Positions 22,154 through 33,313 of a stretch of 64,000 bases of DNA are shown here, in pieces (positions within the stretch are counted from its first letter, which is position 1; each line of letters starts with the position of its first letter). The position numbers and the translations under genes were made by a program. Below the pieces are notes generated by a model. It was not told where the DNA came from and searched no databases. It was given only the letters and a program-made list of their open reading frames with translations. The DNA is from Tanypteryx hageni (Eukaryota; Arthropoda; Insecta; Odonata; Petaluridae), in the NCBI GenBank assembly GCA_028673005.1, contig CM054115.1:189166548-189230547 (forward strand). The letters are read 5' to 3'.

Positions 22154-22881
22154 GGTATGGATTTTTCGAGTTTTACCCGATTTTTACCCTTCGATTTCCT
22201 TTTTTTAAATTTCGGGTAAAACCCGAAAAATTATTAGTTTTCTTTAAACATTTTTTTTAGATTTGGTCACAGAATTTCTATTCTGGCGCTTGTGGGCACC
22301 TCAGCACTTGTGTGCAGTCCGAGATGTTCGTGATCAGTCTGTTTATTCTCTTAGTAAACAATTTATTCGTATGCTTACTTTGTAACACAATCTTAATCTC
22401 CTTGGTTTGCTTGCGCCACGAATAGTCAAGGACGCGCCTTACGTAGTCGCTGTTAGATATTTGATAGGATAAGGAAAAGAGCCCAAGCTTCTGTTAATTG
22501 AAAACATGAAAAATTATTTCACTAATATCTGGTGTGTTTTCAAGAGAAGTTGAACGGGAAGCAAGATATTTGTGCAGCCTGCGTGGTGTTCTCTCCACCT
22601 GGAGGCGTTTAACACAAGATATCATACTCTCAACCATACTTAAAGTATAATAAAAAGTTTTGATTTCTGAACAAATTTTTAAACAATATTTTAATTTAAA
22701 AATCATTTTAACCAAATTAAAAATAATAAAACGCGAAAATTACCCTAGATTGAACTTTTTTTAAATCCTTGAAAAATCTGTAACTTATTTATACCCGATT
22801 TTAACCCGAATGAAAAGGAAAATAATAAAACACGATATTTACCCTCCGAATGAAATTTATTTAACCCGAAAAGTCCATACC
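22154..22881. mobile_element. Non-autonomous TIR element, 728 bp
   Basis: Starts GGTATGGATTTTTCGAGTTT and ends with the inverse of GGTATGGACTTTTCGGGTTA. Subterminal blocks repeat ACCCGA/TCGGGT motifs on both sides. No transposase. A target duplication is not evident, so the superfamily is unassigned. Confidence 0.7.
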
Positions 22882-23462
22882 ATTGAACCATGTAAAATTA
22901 CGGAAATCTTACTTCAAATCTTAAACTCTGCTTCAAGACCACAATAATAGATGTTGTGCCAAACCGCACCTTCGGATGTCATATCGTGTGCTCTATTGAT
23001 TTAGTTCGAAAGTTTCCCAAAACTTTTTATAATTTTATAATTCGCCTCGAAAGTTTTAATTACAGCGCATCGTCTGTGATTCCTTACTTGTATCCACGAA
23101 ATTTCGACTGAAATTATGTTCCAAAAGAATGCATCCTCTAAATTATGGATACCACAACTATGCTCGCCGGTTGCGCATTTCACGTTCATTTATTTTAATA
23201 AACTTCCCCCTCTCCGTTTATACGAGATACTCATATATGTGAGATGACGATTCTTCAGTAAACATATAATTTTTTGTCATATATTCCTAATCATTTATTT
23301 TGTGTATCTTCACCAATTAGTCTTCCCCTTGTTATTCCATGGATACTAATAAACAGAATTCATTAATTTTCCTCCAAATTATGGTGGGTCACATTGTACG
23401 TGCCAATTTAGTTCAATTAGTTTATTTACTGAAGAGACAGACTTTGTGGAATTCCACTGTAT

Positions 23463-23573
23463 TAGGAGTGGGCGGAGTTGTTAAAATACATTCAATATTT
23501 AATAATAACACAAGTTTAATATAACATTGAGCTATTGAATATTTAATTTATTTTAACAACGTCGCCCACACCT
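23463..23573. mobile_element. Short MITE, about 110 bp
   Basis: Nearly the whole unit is an inverted repeat: AGGAGTGGGCGGAGTTGTT at the left versus AGGTGTGGGCGACGTTGTT read from the right, followed in both arms by AAAATA and A/T-rich DNA. It resembles hAT-derived MITEs, but no clean target duplication was found. Confidence 0.6.
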
Positions 23574-23651
23574 GATTAGCTCAATTTATTAAAGCCGGTT
23601 TTAGTCACAGTTAGTTCAGATAAATATCGATTGCTATGGTATTGGCTAAAC

Positions 23652-23943
23652 CATTGGTTCCTAACCTGTTTGTAGGTGCGATACCTTTTCAAAGATTAAC
23701 CGAACTTCGCAGCATCCCAGCCTTGAAACAAAGTTTTATATTTTTACGTAAAGGTATTACAGCCTTCGGACGCATCCATTTTTTTATACTACACCATAAT
23801 AAGTTTACTAGAGAAACATTATTGCGATAGTTACCTATAAACACATTCAAATCGTTGATTTATGTATTAAACAAGTTTTTTAAGGCAACTCCAAAAATCA
23901 GCGGCGCTCCGGTATGCCGCGGCACTTAAGATGGGAACCACTG
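23652..23943. mobile_element. hAT-type MITE, 292 bp
   Basis: Ends CATTGGTTCCTAACCTG and the inverse of CAGTGGTTCCCATCTTAA, with GCCGCGGCAC near the right end as in many hAT MITEs. Flanked by an 8-bp duplication with one mismatch (GGCTAAAC at 23644-23651, GGCTAAAT at 23944-23951). It is non-coding. Confidence 0.85.
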
Positions 23944-24236
23944 GGCTAAATATTTTCTAAGAAATGTTTCCTGGTAATGGACTGGAATTCCTTACATCGA
24001 GGATATAATGAAATAGGAAATAGATTTATTTAATATCGTTATTTGATTAATTATTAATGAGAATTGGTTAACTCCATACTTTTCTATGACTGAAGAATTC
24101 TCGTGAGAATTCTTATATTTTAGGTATCTTCGTATTATTAACACACTAGTTCCTTGAGCAACGCGAGAATTGTGTTCATGTAAAAGGTCGCGTTTGAAAA
24201 AACCGCGTTGCGCAAATTAAATGCCTTATAGAAAAA

Positions 24237-24640
24237 ACTAGCAAAATACCCGGCGTTGCTCGGGTTTTCAAATCAAGACAATAATTTGAAGAAAATTTGA
24301 GAATAAATTAAGTATTGAAACCAAGTTAATTTTTATTGTAATGCTTGCTTGTATACAATATTTCTTGTCTTCCCTTCTTTTACTCAATAAATATTACTAA
24401 ATAAATATTCTTTCCCGCATCCTTCTCTAGACGTAGCTATACATAATTGTCCGTGAGCAAGGCAGTCGTTTGACAATTTAAAAGACTGCCCTTGTCTAAT
24501 AATAAGTCGTTGTGATCGAAGTTGAATTTGTCTTTGTTCTGAAGATTTTGCTGCTCTTGCTGTGGCTATACTCTTATATTTTAATCTGTGGGGGGATCTG
24601 AGAATTATCCCCGTGGTCGTTTTGGCATTATGCTTGTTTT
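24237..24640 (-). mobile_element. Helitron 3' end with helicase C-terminal relic
   Basis: On the minus strand the sequence ends with a hairpin (ACCCGAGCAACGCCGGGT, 24265-24248) followed by a CTAGT terminus at 24241-24237, the standard Helitron 3' structure. Upstream on that strand the translation reads QGQSFKLSNDCLAHGQLCIATSRE and, after a stop, KEGKTRNIVYKQALQ. These correspond to the last conserved motifs of the Pif1-type helicase of Rep/Helicase proteins. Stops show it is inactive. The 5' extent beyond about 24640 is not clear. Confidence 0.85.
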
Positions 24641-25167
24641 TAAAAAAATAGGCAATCGGTAATTAGAACTTTTTTCTGCACAAAGAAAGAAATTGTTAAA
24701 AATATTTATAAAGAGAAGAAGCAGATAAAATTGTTGTTTCGTTATTACTGTATACTTTTTTAGATCCCGCATCGGTAAACAATACGTTGCTATATATGGC
24801 TATTGTTGTTCAACATTTGTTAAGCAATCATTTGTGAAGACAAATCCGGAGCCTCTGCCGCTGTTAAATTGGTTATTTACCGAAGCAAGGATTGAGTTAT
24901 AGCATAGTTATAAAAATACATTTAAGAGGCTAATGTTGCTTTCTGTAAAAAGCAGACTAAAACAATTTTTACTGCGTCTACACGTGAAATGTTTTTTCAA
25001 ACAAAAAATTCACGAATATAAACATTCCTATCATTATATACCACAGGACATGCTAATCGCCAATGTCATAAAAATCCGTTTGATATAAGCCGAGATGGAA
25101 TTTAGGTGATAACATTTAAATGACCTATATTGGTAACACTAATCTATTTTAGTATAAATGTATTTTA
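24641..25167. other. No gene seen
   Basis: AT-rich sequence between the Helitron relic and the foldback. Part may be internal Helitron DNA, but no motifs were readable. Confidence 0.4.
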
Positions 25168-26987
25168 ATATCATTATATATAGACGTTCCTTACAGAGGA
25201 GGATATAACATACTAGTAGTTGGTGCTTGCATTCTGCAAGCATTTCATCTCAACATTAAAAAACATTCATTTTTCAGATAGACATTCCATCATTACAAAT
25301 ATTCTTTTAATTCTAAAAATTTCACCTCCGCAGCGATTTCCGTTTTTCCCACATGTAAAAATAATAGTTTAAAACCATCCCCAAATGTTGCAATTTTAAA
25401 ACTTTACACTTTCTACATTATGGGGTACTAATGCTACACATTTTAGCCAAATTTTAAAGTTGTAGCACTTCTAGAAGTAAAATAATATTTTTCTAATTGT
25501 TTAAACTTAAATAATTTTTAACGGCCGCCTCATTTAATATATGCTAAAATTGAAATATTTATTTACGCAAATTCACTACTCTGTAAATATTTTTAAAATT
25601 TCAGCTTCCTAGGTTATCCCGTAGTACAAAAACAATTATCTATTTGTTTAAACTTCAAGAATTTTTAATTGCCAAACAAATTAAAATATCAAAATTTGTA
25701 TAATCCCTATTTCGTTTTTTTAAGAATTCTACTTATAAAAAAATTTCAACTCCGTGGCACATTCGAAAATTCATAAACCTTGAAAATTTGTTTAAACAAT
25801 TGCGAATTTTTAGCGGCCGCATAGTTGCACTTTTTCAAGATTTTCGTTTTTTCTAGTCGGTTTTGCACAAAATCCTACCTAAGAAAAAAATTTTGAATCT
25901 CCAGCACATCTGGAAGTGCCTAAACATTAGTATCCTCCTGTTATATGTATGTTATATCCTCCTCCTCTGTAAGAGTCGTCGATATATAATGATAACAGGA
26001 GGATACTAATGTTTAGGCATTTCCAGATGAGCTGGAGATTCGAAATTTTTCTATTTGGTAGAATTTTGTGCAAAACCGACTAGAAAAAGCAAAAATCTTT
26101 AAAAAGTGCAACAATGTGGCCGCTAAAAATTCGAAATTGTTTAAACAAATTTTCAAGGTTTATGTATTTCCAAATATGCTACGGAGTTGAAATTTTTTTA
26201 TGAGTAGAATTCTTAAAAAAAAAACGAAATAGGGATTATACAAATTTTGATATTTTAATTTGTTTGGCAGTTAAAAATTCATAAAATTTAAACAAATAGG
26301 TAACTGAAATTGATGGAATGATATGATCCGAAGATCCTATGCAGACAGGCATAAGCTGTGAAAGTTGGAACAATTTTTGAAACGAGAAAAAAGTCTGCTT
26401 CCCGTCCCACAAAGGAAAACATCCGTGTTCAGAAACGAGAGAAAATGTTCTGCTACGATAGTTCAGGGGTAGAATATCCGCCCGGCAAGTGGAAGACCCG
26501 GGTTCAATTCCAGGTCTTAGCAGACTTTTTTCTCGTTTAAAAATTGTTCCAAATAGATAACTGTTTAGATACTACGGGATGAGCTAGGAAGCTGAAATTT
26601 TCAAATCATTTACAGAGTAGTAAATTTGCACAAATAAACATTTCAATTTTACCATATGTGAATTTCGGCGGCCGTTAAAAATTATTTAAATTTAAACAAT
26701 TATAAAAATATTATTTTACTTCTAGAAATGCTACATCTTTAAAATTTGGCTAAAATGTGTAGCATTAGTACACCATAATGGAGAAAGTGTAAAATTTTTT
26801 AAATTGCAGCATTTGGGGATTTTTTTAAACAATTATTTTTACATGTGGGAAAAACGAAAATCGCTGAGGAGTTGAAATCTTTAGATTTAAAAGAATATTT
26901 GTAATTATGAAATGTCTGTCTGAAAAATGAATGTTTTTTCAAGGTGAGATGAAATGCTTGCAGTATGCAAGCACCAATTACTAGTAA
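25168..26987. repeat. Large foldback palindrome built of ~146-bp units
   Basis: The left arm (25211-25947) and right arm (25993-26305 plus 26557-26986) are inverted copies over about 740 bp. The outermost blocks are ACTAGTAGTTGGTGCTTGC (left) and GCAAGCACCAATTACTAGT (right). The 45-bp centre (25948-25993) is itself the inverse of the left flank at 25168-25211 (TATATAG, GAGGAGGATATAACATAC). Within the left arm a diverged block (AATTTCANCTCCGTAGCAC-like) recurs at about 25330, 25462, 25609, 25754 and 25901, i.e. every 132-147 bp. Several units are followed by AATTTTTAACGGCCGC-type DNA. The right arm is interrupted by a SINE. No protein is encoded. Confidence 0.85.
26305..26556 (+). mobile_element. 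tRNA-Gly-related SINE, copy 2, internally inverted
   Basis: Inserted in the right foldback arm. 26305-26394 matches the body of copy 1 (ATGCAGACAGGCATAAGCTG) in one orientation. 26395-26540 holds the tRNA-like unit in the opposite orientation (A box near 26458, B box GGGTTCAATTCC at about 26502). The two parts are joined through a roughly 34-bp inverted repeat (TTGGAACAATTTTT, AAACGAG, AAAGTCTGCT at about 26361-26395 and its inverse at 26520-26554). The tRNA-like anticodon loop again reads CCGGCAA. Confidence 0.8.
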
Positions 26988-27887
26988 ATATATATAGATG
27001 AATATGACGCCAAGAATAGAATTCAATTCTCTGGAACATACTATAATGTGAATTAACATTTTTTTAATTTTCAGTACTGACAAAATATTGTTTCGTAAAA
27101 TTAAAATTTATTAGTTTAATTCAAAAGAAGTGCAATATATCCCCTCTCAAAATAGCGCCACAAACGGATATTTATTTCCTTAATTACCATGTTAACTATA
27201 TATAAAGAAATTCTGATTAGCTCATTATATAAATTTATGCCAAATTTCAATTTTATATCTACATCCTTGATCGAGTCATTTGCGTTTTTATAACTTGACA
27301 CTCAGACCAATGAACGGACAACATAATGTATTTCAGCTCTTGAGGTGTTTCTTAGCGTAAATAACACAGTGAATTACGAAAATCATTTCCCACTCCTTCC
27401 GTCTTTCTCTCCTTCCCATAAGGATTGGAATAACAATATGATTTCGAGGATTAAGAATGTAATTGGTAGGCAAGGCAATATCCCGTTCAAATTGCAAGAT
27501 TTCCCCAAAATATGTGAATTAAACGTTTAACATGAAGGATTTCGAACTGTAGCCAAAAAACGATGAATAGAATAAGAAACCTTGTAATTTCTTCTTTAAA
27601 ATGGTTGAGATATAAAAGTCGTGTCCATTTTTTCTAATTTTAATCTCACAAAGAAAAAAGCCTGCACGTCAAAAAGTCGATTTTTACGCGTTATCTTATG
27701 GGGAATGCAAATCATCCTCTGGAGTCGAACCCTGGACGTTTTTCGTAAATTTTTATTCGTCATAGCATTTTTATATCAGAGTAGATTATCTCTGCCAAAT
27801 TTGAATTTTATATCTGCATATTTGATCGAGTTATTCGCGTTTTAAGTATATTCCAGGAATCAGGAACCCAGGAATCAAGAATCGGAC

Positions 27888-27890
<3 letters not shown>
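26988..27890. other. No gene; 50-bp direct repeat
   Basis: Two direct copies, about 556 bp apart, of GCCAAATTTNAATTTTATAT followed by CTACATCCTTGATCGAGTCA-like DNA (27237 and 27793). They suggest the remains of a dispersed element. Otherwise AT-rich with no gene recognised. Confidence 0.5.

Positions 27891-27933
<43 letters not shown>
27891..27933. repeat. (TA)n microsatellite
   Basis: About 21 uninterrupted TA dinucleotides. Confidence 0.95.
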
Positions 27934-27935
<2 letters not shown>

Positions 27936-29448
27936 GATATCGTAAATAATGCGAGTTTTCTTATGTCAGAAAATACGAAAAATGTGATGCGCGTTCAAGT
28001 CAGGTCCGCGTATAATTAAATTTTATATTTGTTGGGTAAATAAGTATCTCATCAGTTTAACCGGGAATAATAAAATCGGCGTTAAGAAGTCTCGCAGGCG
28101 GCAAAGGTTAACTATTGTCTGTCCACATTATAACATCAATGCGGTCATAACAGTTTTTATCAGCAAACACAAACCATTTTGTCAGTTGTCAAATTTTTTC
28201 ATGACGCAATGAAAAACCTGACTTTTATATTTCTACAATCCGCCCTTTAAAATGTCTTCCGTGTATTATTTTACCAATTTTGCATCGAAAACGATATTTA
28301 TATGGTAAAAGTATGTTTTTTATAATTTAAAGTGCTGAATAAATACTTATCATCGAAATCAACTCGGCAAAGGCACTGTTGATATTCACACGCGTACAAA
28401 ATGGCCCAGCGATCGACGAAATCCGGTGAAATTAATTCATTACATTTCAGTTTAAACAAAAAATTTAATTAACAATTTCATAAAAAAATGAAACTTTTAT
28501 CCGCTAATGGGTTTCTGTGAACAGCCATATAATCAATTTAAATATTTGGACAAGGGAAAATAATTGATTCTTGTGTTTTCTACTTCAATCGAACCGTGGA
28601 AAATAAGCTCGCCTCGCTTCGAACTGGGATACCCAATTTCGGGTGCCATAAAGAGCGCTTTCGTAAAAACAATGAAACACCGAGTTTCTCGATCCAACCA
28701 ATCGTTTAACGTGCGCATTAAACATCTCGAGTGAGGCGTTGTTTCCACAATCAAAGCAACTATTTCTATTCTTTGACGATTAAACCTGATTGCGACGAGA
28801 GATAGGGTCGATGGGGAAGAAGAGAAGACTCCTGCGAACAAACGAAGAACGTTGCCCGTGTCTGCGGCGGCGATGCGAGTGACAGGGGCATTCATTTCTA
28901 GACGCTTTCTTCCGTTAAGATAAATGAGGATCATATAGATCAGGTCGAGAATGAGTCGGATCGATTTCCGACATTCGTCGAACCACATCGCATCGACGGC
29001 CGGTGGGGCGGAAGCTGCGTATTCGTGTCTAGCAGTTGCGGCAACGGTCAAAGTTCGGATAATGTTTTGCTGAGCGTGTGATTAACGAAAATGTTGGATA
29101 CAGAAATTCAGCCTCCCATTTGAGGTCTCGAAGAAAGCTACGAACTTCAGAGAAACGCGTCTCCTAAATCAGAGGTTCTGCATTTCACGTCCCACCATCC
29201 ATTTTTGGTATAAACAAAATCCCACCTCTCCCAAGAAATGAATTTTTACACTAAATGCATTTTAGCATTATATTAATAATTAATGGAAATTTTTAAGATT
29301 AAATATTGCAATCATTTTGCTAAGAAAAGGTTCTATAGTAATTATTTTCGAAACTTCGTGTCCCACTGGTTGACTACTACTACTTTCCCTAGGGATGGCT
29401 TATATTGCACCTCATCTCCCCCCATTTTCCACGACTGCATATGCATTC
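27934..29448. other. Intergenic/intronic, no gene seen
   Basis: Unique AT-rich DNA, with a moderately GC-rich patch at 28600-29060 that leaves a 172-codon minus-strand frame open. That frame has no recognisable domain and no AUG-led conserved start. Confidence 0.5.
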
Positions 29449-29655
29449 GAGGGGCTGCAGTGGTGGAGTGGCAAGGGCGTTGGTTTTTCACGCCGTTTCA
29501 AATTCGGCGGAGGTCGGATTTTTCAGTCCGGGATTGTCCCGTCCCCTACTCCTTCCTTCGGAAGGAACATTAAGCAGTGCTCTTCGTAAAGAGTAGGCTA
29601 ATACTTGGCACTAGGTTTCCCACCTCCCTTGTGTATGTTATCGGTGTGGAAGGAG
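29449..29655 (+). mobile_element. SINE family 2, copy 1 (diverged)
   Basis: Begins with a tRNA-like A-box region (GCAGTGGTGGAGTGGCAAGG) and carries the central block CTTCCTTCGGAAGGAACATT, then TGCTCTTCGTAAAGAGTAGG and a GTGTGGAAGGAGTTAG end. All of these are shared with 31892-32195 in the same order. More diverged than copy 2: the B box has largely decayed. Confidence 0.7.
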
Positions 29656-30952
29656 TTAGTCAGAAATACAAAAAAGCAAACAAAATGCATCCCAATCGTG
29701 ATCCCTGAGAAGAATGAATCCTGAGATTAGATTGTCGCACGGCGTGCCATATGTGTGGCCTCGCATACACGCCCTTACAGCTCTCGGGAGATCTTATGCA
29801 ATGTTTTATAAATTGGTAATTTTCACGCCCATTAATGGGTATTAATTGGGTATTCCCAAATATTCTGCAATTGGGGATCTGCAGATACCTGAATTCAATA
29901 ATATAAATTGCTTTCAATTCAAACTTTCCTATGCTTCACGTAGGTCTTTGGTGTCGCTATCGAAGCCACCGCTGCTCTCGCGTTTATCCGATATTGCTGT
30001 CCGCTATGATGCTTTCATGGTACACACAAGTTCAACATTGTATAGAGACGATTTAATAACGGCTACGAAGAGCGCACGAAGGCACCATATGTTGTCGCAA
30101 AGCGGATAAAATATGTTCTCTCTGTCGAAGAAAGTAAAGATTGCTATGAATGGCGTCAATTTTGCTAACGAAGAGAACTTCGGACCTTGTTTTGTGGCGT
30201 TATATTCGCGTATATCGCCTTCATATTTCATTTCACGAAGATAGAGAAACGAACAAACAGATAAAATGCGACGTTGGATTTAGATTTCTTTTGTCCGTGG
30301 ATGGAACTTGCACGAAATAATATCCTCGGGGATAAAATAACCCACAATTGCGTATGTATTTGTAATTTGTAGTGCTCGTTATCGGTAATTTAGTAAAGAT
30401 GCGAATACATATAACCTAGGCCTGACTAAAAGATTGGCAGGTAGATCTAAGAAGCAATCTGACTGATTTGATGTGATGTTTACCTCTCGCTCTCAGAATC
30501 AATTTATAGAATTAATTTTCTTCTGGGCGAATACCTCTCTCTACGAACTGTGCTTAAATTTTCGTTGAAGTTAATCACTGTTTTATTTTTCGAAAATATG
30601 TTTTATAATATTATATTGATATCATCAAATAGATTTCACTCATTTTCTGCGAATAATGTCGTCGAATATCACAAGTTTTATGATTCCTTTTTAATGTGCT
30701 CTTGTGAAAATCACATCAAAAGTTTTTCAACTAATTTTTTAATATAAAAATGTAAATCACAAATAATCATCAAATGCGGAAATGCGCTGTTATGAACAAT
30801 GTAAATCCGAATTTAAATGTTTGGTAGTAGTCGGAATTTACACATTTATGAAATAATTAGTTGGGAGAAGAAGAAATGCAACCGATCAGAAAATTACCCC
30901 GTTAAATCATTAAGAGAATTTGGAACTAAATAATTGTGCTTAATTGCCGGGA

Positions 30953-30953
<1 letters not shown>
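29656..30953. other. No gene seen
   Basis: Mixed AT-rich DNA with no recognised protein or element. Confidence 0.5.

Positions 30954-31025
<72 letters not shown>
30954..31025. repeat. (AT)n microsatellite
   Basis: About 36 uninterrupted AT dinucleotides. A local frame translates it as alternating IY, which is not a protein signal. Confidence 0.97.
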
Positions 31026-31026
<1 letters not shown>

Positions 31027-31891
31027 CATAAACTTGAAATGTCTTTTTGAGTGAGATGAAGCTTTAAATAGTTCACAACCTTGCAAAACAAAAATTCCGA
31101 TTCTTTCCAATCATTTTTAGAACAAGTTCTTTCAATTTCGTCGTGTACATTCCCCAAAATGGATGAATTATTAACGCTGAGAGCTCCTCTTTTGTCTGAA
31201 TAAATTTCATTTTTGAACCTCCGGGCTCTGATATAATCTCATCATCTTCTAATAAAGGACTAAAAAGGATCCTTTGATAGATTATATCGCTCCTAATTTT
31301 CCCGAGAGGAGGCGAAAGGCTTATCTCATAAAAGCGAAGATAATGCAATAGTATGCTTGCCGGAGGAGAAATGTTGATTTGCTCACATTAAAGCCGAGCC
31401 TAAATAATCCCTCGCACAAAAATAACCAGTAATTCCGGTAGGTACACGATTGGAATCTCGACAACGCTAAGAAAATTTTTAATTGATAGTTTTGGCAGTG
31501 TCTGCTTTTTAGGTAAAATAGATAAAATTATATTGATTTGATTTAATGAATAGCCCGAAATAAAACGTCCTTCGATGCTCTTTTTTTATTGTTTGTGAAT
31601 TTAAAAAGAGATCCAGACCGACAATTTTTTGACCGAATTTAAAGTAATAAAATAATTTGGATGCGTAAAATAAATTTGCATATTTAATGAATAAGCAAAG
31701 AAACATTTTGGCATTAAGAGTGTGCAGAGGCCTAAATGAAGCAATAATCACGCTGTGTTAGGAAATTCCGCGAATGGCGGTAGTGAGGCAGTGGTCCGGC
31801 GAAAATCCCACGAGTCCATAAGATATGTAGTGCTAAAAACGGCTGAACCTTCGTCGGTTGTTCCCAATCCAAATTCCTCATACATATGAGA
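31026..31891. other. No gene seen
   Basis: AT-rich DNA with no recognisable feature. Confidence 0.45.
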
Positions 31892-32195
31892 TACATGGTG
31901 GTGTAGAGGTTAGGACGCTGGCTGCTACTCGCCCGATGCTTGAAAAAGTCATCGGGTACGAATCCTGCGAGAGTAGGATTTTTTCTCAAGGTCATCCGGC
32001 CCCCTGTTTGCATGGTTTGAGGAGACCGTGCAAATTCAGCTGTTCCGTCCTTCGGAAGGGACGTTAAGCCGTTGGCCCCCCTGGTGTTCTTCGCAAGAGC
32101 AGGCAAATGCCGGCACCGGGTTTCCCTTCTCCCTTCTGTGTGTGTGTCCGGTGTGGAAGGCAACGGGAAACCACCACACCGTGTATGTATATTCC
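31892..32195 (+). mobile_element. SINE family 2, copy 2
   Basis: The tRNA-like head has an A box (GGTGTAGAGGTTAGGACG) and B box (GGGTACGAATCCTGCG), at about 31901 and 31955. A central block follows: CGTCCTTCGGAAGGGACGTT, with a perfect CCTTC/GAAGG hairpin, then AAGCCGTTGGCCCC. The tail region reads GTGTCCGGTGTGGAAGGCAA. A 3' AT-rich segment (AATTAATTAATTAATTGG) follows at about 32210. The head-core-tail order matches RNA-polymerase-III SINEs with a conserved central domain. The parent LINE is not identified. Confidence 0.8.
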
Positions 32196-33305
32196 CTAGT
32201 CAAAAACCAATTAATTAATTAATTGGTAGGATCTGTCATAAGACAGAACACGAATGAATGAATGAGATACAATTCCAAAATTGCAAAATGGCGTGGCGTG
32301 GGCATCATACGTACCGCCAAAATAAAAAAAACTCAACCGAGATTCTGGCTAATGCTAGTAGAAGCTCGAGCGCTCATACATATACCTAGGCAAAAATTAC
32401 ATTAGTATAAACGATTCCATTCCATTAACCGAGTTATGTTACCAAAATGCCCTTATTTTTAGTAAATCGCAGTAACGTCAATATTGCAAGAATTTAGAAT
32501 TGTCTTATCAGTAGCAAATACATTTTATTGTGTATTATTAATATTATCGATACATTACTAAAAATTGAATATTTTAATTACATTTTGGAAATTGGGTAAA
32601 GCTAATCGAACTTGATAATGAACTTGTTAACAATCAGTTAATAAGTAAAATAAGGAATACCTAGATTCTAGAAGAATATAAATGGTTACACTGATAACAA
32701 TTAATCCAATTAGTATTGAGAATTATTTTATTCACTTGAGGATAAAATATCAGCAATATTTGATCGGTAATTTCACGTTTTGACATCTAAATTTAAATGG
32801 AGGCCGAATGGTAATATTGTGGGAAAATATAGATTATAAACGAGACTATCGAAACGTAATTACTTATCATAACTGTCTCATAGGTCGCTGATAAATTTTT
32901 CTGTTTATAGGCGCACGACGTTAGTTTCCTCAGCCGTTAGGCTATTTCTATAATAAAATACGGACGCCGCCCTAAATATAAGGCAGGAAATTTGGCTTGG
33001 TATTTTTTGCGCAGGAGCGACGCATAAGTAAAATATACGACACTGCCATTTGAGATACGAACAAAAAAAGATGCGACTAACACTTTTTTGCCTTTTTACG
33101 GGTTTATCACGATGCGTTGCGCGCTATTTGTGTTCATTTTCATTTTCCGCCGTCTAGACGAAAGGGAGCGGAGTGTTTTTCTTACTTTGAAAAGAAGCGG
33201 AGAGAATGTTTCGCGAACCCCGCCATAGACCTCTCACCTCGCCTGAAAAGGACTCTTATTCTTTTCGGTCCCCAAAGCGTGCGCAAACTTCGTTTTTAAC
33301 TGTTG
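32196..33305. other. No gene seen
   Basis: AT-rich DNA. Nothing recognised as coding or repetitive beyond the short AATT run at the SINE end. Confidence 0.5.
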
Positions 33306-33313
33306 AGTAGATC

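Noticed and set aside
28533..29051. 172-codon minus-strand open frame
   Set aside because: No recognisable domain, no convincing start or splice context; chance length in a locally GC-richer patch.
31732..32163. 143-codon minus-strand frame
   Set aside because: Antisense of SINE family 2, not a gene.
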